A stretch of 5,281 bases of DNA from Colimorpha sp045598945 (lineage in GTDB: Bacteria; Bacteroidota; Bacteroidia; Bacteroidales; P3): contig JAZRVD010000086.1 in NCBI GenBank assembly GCA_045598945.1, positions 1 to 5,281 of the forward strand, given 5' to 3'. Made by a program: the position numbers and the translations under genes. The notes under the pieces are model-generated. The model worked only from the letters and a program-made list of their open reading frames with translations, made no database searches and had not been told where the DNA came from. Positions 1 to 5,281 of the stretch are shown piece by piece. Each line of letters starts with the position of its first letter. Within the stretch, counting starts at the first letter, position 1.

Positions 1-152
1 TGTAAAGAACGCGTCGCTATCGCCAGCACTATTAGATGAGGGGGCCTTACTTATGGAGAAATGCAACCCGAAGCCAGTATTTCCTTCGCTCCGGGAAGAG
101 AATTTATGCTATTTTGAATATTACCGGACAGCAATATTACAATATCTATTTT
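1..152. other. unresolved left edge, downstream of yidD
   Basis: No gene can be assigned here. On the minus strand, reading out of yidD, there is no ATG before the window edge. The yidD frame continues open after its TGA for 33 codons to a TAA at 53-51, without a start. On the plus strand, one frame is open from position 2 to a TGA at 209-211 (69 codons, ATG possible at 53), and another ends at TGA 37-39 after 12 codons. Either could be the tail of a plus-strand gene entering from the left, convergent with yidD, but neither shows a motif I recognise. An imperfect AT-rich inverted repeat (AATATT at 117-122 and 133-138) sits in the middle; it is too weak to call a terminator. The region may simply be the intergenic end of the minus-strand operon. 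Confidence 0.4.
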
Positions 153-395
153 TCAAGGCACTGGATCGTAGCCGCTGCCACCCCACGGAGTGCAACGAAG
201 AATGCGCTTGATACCGAGCCAGAGACCTTTGAATGGGCCATACTTGATAATAGCCTCGCGCATATATTGCGAACAGGTGGGGGTATAACGACACGCCGGC
301 GGCGTGAAAGGAGAGATGCAGCTACGATAGAAAGCTATCATGGCCAGCATGACCTTGCTAAGACATTTGCAAAAAAAACGCCAGATTGTTTTCAT
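153..395 (-). CDS. yidD: membrane protein insertion efficiency factor YidD
   Basis: This 80-residue protein matches the YidD (DUF37/haemolytic family) in length and across nearly its whole sequence. In the family, YidD lies at the inner face of the cytoplasmic membrane and helps YidC and Sec insert inner-membrane proteins. Visible features are an N-terminal amphipathic hydrophobic stretch (about residues 4-29), the core YRSCISPFTPPACRYTPTCS (residues 23-42) with conserved cysteines at 26, 35 and 41, then YGPFKGLWL (52-60), KRILRC (63-68) and the terminal GGSGYDPVP (72-80). The GGSG form is the one I associate with Bacteroidota. The start is the ATG at 395-393, which overlaps the rnpA stop as ATGA, so it is probably translated by termination-reinitiation after rnpA. 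The gene is complete and has no odd residues. Confidence 0.96.
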   Translation of the reverse strand: MKTIWRFFCKCLSKVMLAMIAFYRSCISPFTPPACRYTPTCSQYMREAIIKYGPFKGLWLGIKRILRCTPWGGSGYDPVP

Positions 396-799
396 GACTG
401 TCGGAGTTTTTCTATCAGCACCTCTATTGCCTTCTGCATCTTGCGGTCGAAAGTGCCGTAGTCGTATATTTGAGTATGAACGTATGATATTGACAAGAGG
501 AGCTGCCTGTTGTCGAGTGCGACGTAGAGCTGCTGCTTGCGAGTGCGGAAAGTCTCGCGCATGAGTCTTTTCACTCTGTTGCGGTCTACAGCATGACGAA
601 ACCTGCGTTTAGAGACGCTAATCAAGGTCTGGCACGTTGCCGGCAACGTGTCAGCAGGCACAACAAGATAGCGTATGCTGAAAGGGAACACCATGGCTTT
701 GCCACCTTTCTCGAACAGCATCTCGATACGACGCATACTGCACAGACGCTCGCTTTTAGGAAAGGTGCGCCTTGTGATGGTTACATCATTTCTTGTCAT
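392..799 (-). CDS. rnpA: ribonuclease P protein component
   Basis: This is the small basic protein subunit of RNase P, which binds the catalytic RNA (rnpB) and helps it remove 5' leaders from pre-tRNAs. The product is 135 residues, slightly longer than the usual 110-130. The family signature is clear: TFPKSERLCS at the start of the fold (residues 12-21), LFEKGG (28-33), the central-cleft strand LISVSKRRFRHAV (59-71) and the RNR motif, RNRVKRLMRETFR (73-85). The long open frame continues upstream into hemD, but those residues are an out-of-frame reading of hemD. I chose the ATG at 799-797 because it is the only ATG just ahead of the conserved N-terminus; the next in-frame ATG (residue 22) would remove conserved sequence. 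The gene overlaps hemD by 14 nt upstream and yidD by 4 nt downstream, so it is probably translationally coupled to both. As expected in this phylum, rpmH is not adjacent. Confidence 0.95.
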   Translation of the reverse strand: MTRNDVTITRRTFPKSERLCSMRRIEMLFEKGGKAMVFPFSIRYLVVPADTLPATCQTLISVSKRRFRHAVDRNRVKRLMRETFRTRKQQLYVALDNRQLLLSISYVHTQIYDYGTFDRKMQKAIEVLIEKLRQS

Positions 800-1748
800 C
801 TTTACTTGAGCTCGACTTGCCTGCCTTGCGCTCGCGACGAGCGGCGGCCTGCGCCTTCCGTTCCTCTTGCAATTGATTGTATTTCTCCTTGTCGACAATA
901 ATAGACTTAGACCTCTTGGAAGCACTTGAACGAGTAGAATGGCCTGAACTCTTCGACTTGAGAGTAGAAGCCTTGGCATCGATTATAGCGCCCTGCTCCT
1001 TGCCAAGCAGATAGTTTTCTATAGCCATGGCCATAGAAGGGCACGCCTTGGTAGGAGCCACGACAGAGACCTTGAGACCGGCGGCGGCAAGAGCAGAATT
1101 GGTGGTAGTGCCTAATGCGGCGATACGGATATCCTCGGAGGCTATGTTGGGGAAGCTTTGCAGCACAGCACGCAATCCGATAGGCGAAAAGAGCACAATC
1201 ATATCGTACTCCTTTAGATTGAACTTTTTGAGGTCCTTGGGTTGCGAATAGTACATTACAGCGCGCGTATAGTTATATTTGCCCTTGTCGAGCAGACGCG
1301 TATATTCTGTCATCTTTTCATCAGAGCATGGAAAGAGATATTTCTCATCGTGATGTTTCGACATCACGTCGACCAACTCGGCAAAGAACTGCTGCCCCAC
1401 AAAGACCTTGCGCTTGCGATACTGGATATAGTTTTGCAGATAGTTGGATATGGTCTCCGAAGTGCAAAAATATTTCATAGTATCCGGAATATTTTCGCGC
1501 AGCTCTTTGGCAAGACGGAAATAGTTGTCGACAGCATAACGGCTGTTGAAGATAACAGCGGTGTAGTCTACAAGATGTATACGGCTTTTACGAAACTCAG
1601 ATGTAGTAACACCTACAATGTCGAAAAACTTATAGAAAGTCAGCTCAAGATTAAATTCCGAAATAAGCTTGCCGTAAGGTGATTTATCAATATCAGGCGG
1701 CTCAGGTTGAGAGATAAGAATTCTTTTTATTTTGTTTGCTTTGTCCAT
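786..1748 (-). CDS. hemD: uroporphyrinogen-III synthase-like protein with basic C-terminal tail
   Basis: The first ~250 residues match the HemD family as found in Bacteroidales. In the classic pathway HemD closes hydroxymethylbilane to uroporphyrinogen III with inversion of ring D, in the cytosol, at the branch to haem, sirohaem and cobalamin. Supporting segments are an N-terminal strand KIKRILISQPEP (6-17), DYTAVIFNSRYAVDNYF (61-77), MKYFCTSETISNYLQ (91-105), the YIQYRKRKVFVG linker (107-118), YNYTRAVMYYS (158-168), YDMIVLFSPIGLRAVLQ (181-197) and the end of the fold near APTKACPSMAMAIENYL (231-247). Residues ~255-320 are an extra low-complexity tail rich in Lys, Arg, Ser and Ala, ending in SSSSKDDKK, with no counterpart in the typical ~250-residue enzyme. 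HemD proteins diverge strongly, so catalytic activity cannot be judged from sequence. The ATG at 1748 is 18 nt after the upstream gene's stop, in AT-rich sequence without a Shine-Dalgarno, which is normal for this phylum. Confidence 0.88.
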   Translation of the reverse strand: MDKANKIKRILISQPEPPDIDKSPYGKLISEFNLELTFYKFFDIVGVTTSEFRKSRIHLVDYTAVIFNSRYAVDNYFRLAKELRENIPDTMKYFCTSETISNYLQNYIQYRKRKVFVGQQFFAELVDVMSKHHDEKYLFPCSDEKMTEYTRLLDKGKYNYTRAVMYYSQPKDLKKFNLKEYDMIVLFSPIGLRAVLQSFPNIASEDIRIAALGTTTNSALAAAGLKVSVVAPTKACPSMAMAIENYLLGKEQGAIIDAKASTLKSKSSGHSTRSSASKRSKSIIVDKEKYNQLQEERKAQAAARRERKAGKSSSSKDDKK

Positions 1749-1766
1749 ATTACATATAACATTAAA

Positions 1767-2951
1767 TCACAACGATACATACATCTTGTAAAGCACTACT
1801 AATGGTATAATCTCAAGCGTGCAAAGATAGTAGAATAAATAAAAATGATTGCTTTTTGGCGAGGCCAAAAGCATTTGCAATCCTCTGACAATACGTATAA
1901 AGAATAGCAGCGCCGGCAGTGCCAAAAGGAACAGCATTGCCGTGGTATTTAGACCCGGTATATATACCACCGCAAACAATATTGGCAGCATCACCGTAGC
2001 CGAAGCGAGCTGGAAATAGTCGTTAGACAACAGATAGCTCGATGCCTCACTAACACACAAAAAAGCTTTCGAGAGCATGCGAGTGAAGACATTACGAAGA
2101 AATATAGTAGCGATAAAGAAAACAAGTATGGTGTAAAAAAACACAAAAGAGTTTTCGGGAGCAAATGACGGAGAGAAGAAGAGTATGCAGCTATAGGCGA
2201 GAATTGACGAAGTAACGGCATAAAGTATGATAGCAGGCATACGTTTGGCATGCGAAGAGAAGTTACATTCGCGCGTTATCCTTTCCAACTCGCTAACACT
2301 AAACAGGGCAGACAAGATTTGCTTGAACGTAATACGATGATTGCGATAAAAAACGGCAACACAAAAACAGAGCATGACCAAAAGGAGAAATATCCAGCTG
2401 GATGGACGCTGCACGTCGCGCTGCACAAAAGAAGAAGAATGAACCTGCAACGAATGTTCCGTAAACATACTCTGACGCCATACTGTAGGTGTAGGAATAA
2501 TGTCGCAATGCTCCTCACTGACAACAACCGTGTCCTTTCTGCACGGTACGTTAAGGTAAAGGTTGCACTGCTCCTCGATAGAGCCGACATGATATTCGTA
2601 AGAAAAATGAGCAGGAGCGATGAGAATGTCGGGGATATACTGTTGAACAGTATCTGTCGACACAGTGTCTATAGAGGCTACCGCCATCGGCTGTACAGGC
2701 TTAGCAGCAGAAGCAGGCGATGCCGCAACGACGGTTGCCGAAGGTGCGAAGTGATGAGTGTCCAAAGCTGGCACAGTGCCTTGAAGATGCGAGTCGGCAG
2801 GGTGCTGTATGTTCACACTCGGAAGACTTGTAGCATGGGAATCGGCATGTATAACAGTAGGCTGTTGCTGATGCGATGTGTCAACCGTTGGCGTAGAAAC
2901 GCTACGAACACTGTCCGGCGGTGGCTGAATAAGCATAAATTTCATACTCAT
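1767..2951 (-). CDS. DUF4271-type polytopic membrane protein
   Basis: The product is 394 residues. The second half has six likely membrane segments, at about 186-202, 239-259, 268-286, 314-333, 336-354 and 370-391, and ends in a short basic and aromatic stretch (LYKMYVSL). I assign it to the DUF4271 family from this topology and from its position directly ahead of hemD, where that family sits in Bacteroidales genomes; its function is unknown. The first ~110 residues are hydrophilic and low in complexity, rich in Pro, Ser, Thr, His, Gln, Val and Ala, with repeated DT/DTV and DSH steps. They are followed by a more ordinary segment (111-180) with three cysteines at 129, 137 and 149. There is no signal peptide at the N-terminus, so the side of the membrane on which this region lies is unclear. 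ATG 2951 is used; an in-frame ATG two codons later (2945) is equally possible. It is the first gene of the minus-strand operon, with promoter candidates just upstream. Confidence 0.82.
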   Translation of the reverse strand: MSMKFMLIQPPPDSVRSVSTPTVDTSHQQQPTVIHADSHATSLPSVNIQHPADSHLQGTVPALDTHHFAPSATVVAASPASAAKPVQPMAVASIDTVSTDTVQQYIPDILIAPAHFSYEYHVGSIEEQCNLYLNVPCRKDTVVVSEEHCDIIPTPTVWRQSMFTEHSLQVHSSSFVQRDVQRPSSWIFLLLVMLCFCVAVFYRNHRITFKQILSALFSVSELERITRECNFSSHAKRMPAIILYAVTSSILAYSCILFFSPSFAPENSFVFFYTILVFFIATIFLRNVFTRMLSKAFLCVSEASSYLLSNDYFQLASATVMLPILFAVVYIPGLNTTAMLFLLALPALLFFIRIVRGLQMLLASPKSNHFYLFYYLCTLEIIPLVVLYKMYVSL

Positions 2952-3010
2952 CTAAAGACATATCATGCGGATTGACAGCAACATACACTAAACCAACCCA
3001 CTACATTTTG

Positions 3011-3020
3011 ATTTGCAAAT
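3011..3020. repeat. 10-bp perfect palindrome in divergent promoter region
   Basis: ATTTGCAAAT is a perfect inverted repeat. Its right half (CAAAT) is part of the minus-strand -7 candidate at 3016-3023, and its left half falls near the expected transcription start of the minus operon. It could be an operator, or it could be a by-product of two TTTG motifs facing each other in AT-rich DNA. There is no direct evidence of protein binding. Confidence 0.35.
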
Positions 3021-3049
3021 TTACTCATATTTTAGCAGACATTAGCAAA
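3016..3049 (-). promoter_or_regulatory. candidate Bacteroidota promoter for the DUF4271-hemD-rnpA-yidD operon
   Basis: Read on the minus strand, 3023-3016 is TAAATTTG, an exact match to the Bacteroidota -7 consensus TAnnTTTG. A TTTG that could serve as the -33 element lies at 3049-3046, with a 22-nt spacer, slightly longer than the usual ~19-20. The predicted start of transcription is near 3009, leaving a leader of about 57 nt before ATG 2951. This is the best-placed candidate for the operon, judged by motif match only. Confidence 0.5.
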
Positions 3050-3053
3050 GTTA
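3046..3053 (-). promoter_or_regulatory. second minus-strand -7 candidate, upstream of the first
   Basis: Read on the minus strand this is TAACTTTG, again an exact TAnnTTTG match. Its TTTG is the same four bases proposed as the -33 element of the nearer promoter, so both could not be occupied at once. No good TTTG lies 19-20 nt further upstream (around 3073), so this candidate is weaker. Confidence 0.3.
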
Positions 3054-3065
3054 TCTACATTTTTT

Positions 3066-3096
3066 TTCGACAGATGAAAAAAAAAACGTACTTTTG
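3066..3096 (+). promoter_or_regulatory. candidate Bacteroidota promoter for hisS
   Basis: TACTTTTG at 3089-3096 matches the -7 consensus TAnnTTTG exactly. A -33 element is only approximate: a T8 tract (3060-3067) ends in TTTCG where TTTG is expected. The spacer contains a run of ten A residues (3077-3086). The predicted transcription start is near 3103, giving a leader of about 70 nt to the hisS ATG. The gene 11 nt after hisS would be on the same transcript. Confidence 0.5.
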
Positions 3097-3102
3097 CAAA
3101 GA

Positions 3103-3175
3103 TTGCGACATGCGTAGACATGTCATCTACAAGAAAAAAACTCACTTTAACGTCAACAGCAAACAGGTTACCGCA
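3103..3175 (+). promoter_or_regulatory. hisS 5' leader
   Basis: This is the stretch between the predicted transcription start and the hisS ATG. It holds a short possible hairpin (GTAGA 3114-3118 with TCTAC 3126-3130, 7-nt loop), a repeated GACATG, and an A7 tract. An ATG at 3110, in frame with hisS, would add 22 residues including two histidines; those residues do not resemble HisRS. I see no T-box or terminator and have no direct evidence that the leader regulates anything. Confidence 0.2.
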
Positions 3176-4519
3176 ATGAAATGTTCGATTCCTAAAGGTA
3201 CGCGAGACTTTCTGCCCAACGAGATGGCTCGCCGCAACTATATCTTCGACACCATACGTCAAGTCTTTAAGCTTTACGCTTTTGAGCCTATAGAGACACC
3301 ATCGATAGAGAACCTCACCACGCTGATGGGCAAATACGGCGAAGAGGGCGACAAGCTACTCTTCAAAGTGCTGAATTCCGGCGACTTTATGAAAGACGTG
3401 GACTTCACTGCCGACTACCACAAAGTGGCTCCACAAATATGTGAGAGAGGTCTGCGCTACGACCTGACGGTGCCATTTGCCCGCTTCGTAGTACAGCACC
3501 GCGACGAGATAACGCTGCCATTCCGCCGCTACCAACTGCAGCCGGTATGGCGTGCCGACAGACCACAGAAAGGACGCTACCGCGAGTTCTACCAATGCGA
3601 TGCCGACATGATAGGCAGCGAGTCGATGCTCAACGAGCTGGAACTGGTGGAGATGGTAGACGAGGTGTTCAAACGCCTTGGCATCAACGTAACACTGAAA
3701 ATCAACAACCGCAAAATCCTTGCCGGCATAGCCGAGCTAATAGGCGCTCCCGACAAACTGGTAGACATAACAGTAGCTATCGACAAGTTAGACAAGATAG
3801 GCTTGGACAATGTACGCCAAGAGCTTAGAGAGCGCGAGCTGACCGACGAACAGATCACAGCCCTCGACCCGATATTTGACTTGAAAGGCACGGCGACAGA
3901 CAAGCTCGACAAACTTGCCGCCATATTCGAAAACATAGAGATTGGCACAAAAGGCGTAGCTGAGAGTAGAGAGCTGTTCTCACTGATAGATGCTATTGGC
4001 ACACAATGCAACGTAGAGCTCGACCTCACTCTGGCACGCGGCTTGAACTACTACACTGGCGCCATCTTTGAAGTCAAAGCCAACGATGTAGCCATGGGCA
4101 GCATCTGCGGTGGCGGCAGATACGACAACCTTACTGGCATCTTTGGCATGCCCAATGTCTCCGGCGTAGGCATATCGTTTGGCGCCGACCGCATCTACGA
4201 TGTGCTGACAGAGCTTGACAAATACCCACAAGACCTCACCAAATCGGCAGACATACTGTTTATCAACTTCGGCGCCGCCGAGCTGCGCTATGCCCTACAA
4301 TGCGCCGCCAAGCTGCGTGGCAGAGGCATCAGCACCTTGGTATATCCCGACGTAGCCAAAATGAAAAAACAGATGGACTACGCCAACCGCAAAGGCATAC
4401 ACTATGTGGCTTTTGCCGGCGAGACAGAGATAAACACCAGCACACTAACTATAAAGAACATGCAAAACGGCGAACAGCGTACCATCCATATTGATGAACT
4501 TGAAACAATTGACTTATAA
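3176..4519 (+). CDS. hisS: histidine--tRNA ligase
   Basis: This cytosolic class II synthetase attaches histidine to tRNA-His using ATP. The 447-residue product has the expected order: N-terminal IPKGTRDFLP (5-14), motif 1 region with ETPSIENLTTLMGKYG (40-55), RYDLTVPFARFV (94-105), motif 2 with WRADRPQKGRYREFYQCDAD (125-144), an inserted helical region (~175-275), the HisA motif LARGLNYYTGAIFE (286-299), HisB CGGGRYDNL (311-319), motif 3 GVGISFGADRI (330-340) and a C-terminal anticodon-binding domain (~355-447). The frame is open back to 2972, but residues before MKCSIPKGTRD are not HisRS-like, so the ATG at 3176 is chosen. The motif 2 and HisA wording is nearer to eukaryotic and archaeal HisRS than to the E. 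coli form, as I recall for Bacteroidales. A Bacteroidota-type promoter lies about 80 nt upstream. Confidence 0.96.
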   Translation: MKCSIPKGTRDFLPNEMARRNYIFDTIRQVFKLYAFEPIETPSIENLTTLMGKYGEEGDKLLFKVLNSGDFMKDVDFTADYHKVAPQICERGLRYDLTVPFARFVVQHRDEITLPFRRYQLQPVWRADRPQKGRYREFYQCDADMIGSESMLNELELVEMVDEVFKRLGINVTLKINNRKILAGIAELIGAPDKLVDITVAIDKLDKIGLDNVRQELRERELTDEQITALDPIFDLKGTATDKLDKLAAIFENIEIGTKGVAESRELFSLIDAIGTQCNVELDLTLARGLNYYTGAIFEVKANDVAMGSICGGGRYDNLTGIFGMPNVSGVGISFGADRIYDVLTELDKYPQDLTKSADILFINFGAAELRYALQCAAKLRGRGISTLVYPDVAKMKKQMDYANRKGIHYVAFAGETEINTSTLTIKNMQNGEQRTIHIDELETIDL

Positions 4520-4530
4520 ACCAAAGAATT

Positions 4531-5281
4531 ATGCGTCAAATACTGCCATTCTTCTTGCTGACATGCCTATTCGTTGGCGTCAATGCACAACAACCGGTAA
4601 CGGATACCGACTCTGTGCGTAAGTCATATCTTGAAACAATACAAAAACTAAAAGAAGAAACAGACTCGCTACGCAGCATAAACAAGCGCTATCAAAGTGA
4701 GCTAAAAAGTACCAACGAATTGCTTGAGAGACAGCTCAATGTGATGAAAGAGAAAGAAGCGTTGATAGCCGAAAAAGAGCAACTATACCGCGAAGCATTG
4801 TCCAACACCACCGTAGACCGCGCCAAGCTGCAAGCAGAGATAACCTCGCGCGACGCCAGCATAGAGGCCAAAAGCCACGAGATAGACTTTCTACAACGCG
4901 ACATAGACCAAAAGAACAGCATGCTGGCAGAACAAAAAGAGAGCATGTCATATATCGCCAACGAACGCGACAGATACAGAAACGTCATAGACTCTCTGCA
5001 GAAAGAGATAGTGAAACAGGAAAAAGAGAATATCCGAAAAGAGGAGCAGAACAAATACCTCGAAGAACGTGCCAAAGCAGCAGAGGCGCAGACTGCCCTT
5101 GCAACCAGCCGCAAAAAGAAAGTGCGTCCCATACAGGGCGTAGGCATGCGCTTCTTCCGCTCGCCCGACTGGGAGATACAGATAGAGCTACACCCCGACG
5201 AAAACGGCAACATGACATACGGCAAGACCGTCCGCAACCGCAACTCCGGCAACGTGGAGTTCGACCTAACGTCAGGCGCCT
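4531..5281 (+). CDS. exported coiled-coil protein, C-terminus cut by window edge
   Basis: The frame opens at ATG 4531 and is still open at the window end (250 codons seen), so the gene is partial. Residues 1-19 form a signal peptide: a basic start (MRQ), hydrophobic core PFFLLTCLFVGV, and an Ala-Gln cleavage site at about NA-QQ. Residues ~28-192 are highly charged, rich in Glu, Lys, Gln, Arg and Asp, with few Pro or Gly, and read as a long helical coiled coil. After a basic hinge (RKKKVRP, 194-200), a different, Gly-containing and probably beta-rich segment begins (IQGVGMRFFRSPDWEIQIEL and onward). I do not recognise the family. The layout suggests a periplasmic or outer-membrane-associated protein. 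It begins 11 nt after the hisS stop with no promoter between, so the two are likely co-transcribed. A long open frame on the opposite strand (4692-5252) is a by-product of the charged coil codons. Confidence 0.85.
   Translation, partial: MRQILPFFLLTCLFVGVNAQQPVTDTDSVRKSYLETIQKLKEETDSLRSINKRYQSELKSTNELLERQLNVMKEKEALIAEKEQLYREALSNTTVDRAKLQAEITSRDASIEAKSHEIDFLQRDIDQKNSMLAEQKESMSYIANERDRYRNVIDSLQKEIVKQEKENIRKEEQNKYLEERAKAAEAQTALATSRKKKVRPIQGVGMRFFRSPDWEIQIELHPDENGNMTYGKTVRNRNSGNVEFDLTSGA

Noticed and set aside
83..98. CTTC...GAAG inverted repeat
   Set aside because: A four-base stem with no following T tract is expected by chance.
117..145. AATATT inverted repeat as a terminator for yidD or a convergent gene
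   Set aside because: The stem is six A/T pairs with a 10-nt loop, has no GC, and lacks a clean T tract directly after it on either strand.
36..461. 141-residue open frame on the plus strand
   Set aside because: Most of it is antisense to yidD and the end of rnpA, both firmly identified, and the product has no recognisable features.
800..979. 60-residue N-terminal extension of the rnpA frame
   Set aside because: This stretch lies wholly within hemD in another frame, is a Leu/Arg/Ser jumble, and precedes the conserved RnpA N-terminus.
1242..1682. 146-residue open frame on the plus strand
   Set aside because: It is antisense to hemD, which is well supported on the minus strand.
2250..2975. 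241-residue open frame on the plus strand
   Set aside because: It lies opposite the DUF4271 gene. Its product is Arg/Cys-rich with no recognisable fold, whereas the minus strand gives a clear six-segment membrane protein.
2972..3175. 68-residue N-terminal extension of the hisS frame
   Set aside because: It covers the divergent promoter region and does not resemble the HisRS N-terminus; the family begins close to KCSIPKGTRDF.
4692..5252. 186-residue open frame on the minus strand
   Set aside because: It is antisense to the coiled-coil gene. Its Ser/Cys/Leu-rich product is what the opposite strand of Glu/Lys/Gln/Arg codons gives; the plus frame has a signal peptide and continues past it.

Overview
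The window looks like a chromosomal housekeeping segment from a member of the Bacteroidota, most likely order Bacteroidales. Four things support this: the gene order DUF4271 - hemD - rnpA - yidD, a YidD C-terminus ending GGSGYDPVP, a HisRS of the Bacteroidales type, and promoter motifs of the form TAnnTTTG in place of a sigma70 TATAAT box. No mobile element, CRISPR array, tRNA or rRNA gene was seen. No clear novel system is present; the less ordinary parts are listed as findings.

Layout. Positions 1-152 are an unresolved edge with no assignable gene. From 2951 down to 153 a tightly packed block of four genes runs on the minus strand. It starts with a six-segment membrane protein (DUF4271 type), followed by a uroporphyrinogen-III synthase-like protein with a basic C-terminal tail, then the protein subunit of RNase P (rnpA), then the membrane-insertion factor yidD. 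The gaps are 18 nt, then a 14-nt overlap, then a 4-nt ATGA overlap, so one transcript with translational coupling is likely. Positions 2952-3175 form a divergent promoter region. It holds Bacteroidota-type -7 elements facing both ways, a 10-bp palindrome and long A and T tracts. On the plus strand lie hisS (3176-4519) and, 11 nt after it, an exported coiled-coil protein that runs off the right edge (4531 onward).

How the genes fit together. rnpA and hisS both serve tRNA function (5' maturation and histidine charging). yidD serves insertion of inner-membrane proteins by YidC/Sec, and its coupling to rnpA is widely conserved. The DUF4271 membrane protein and the coiled-coil protein have no established function. 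The HemD-like protein would make uroporphyrinogen III if the rest of the tetrapyrrole pathway is present, which this window cannot show.
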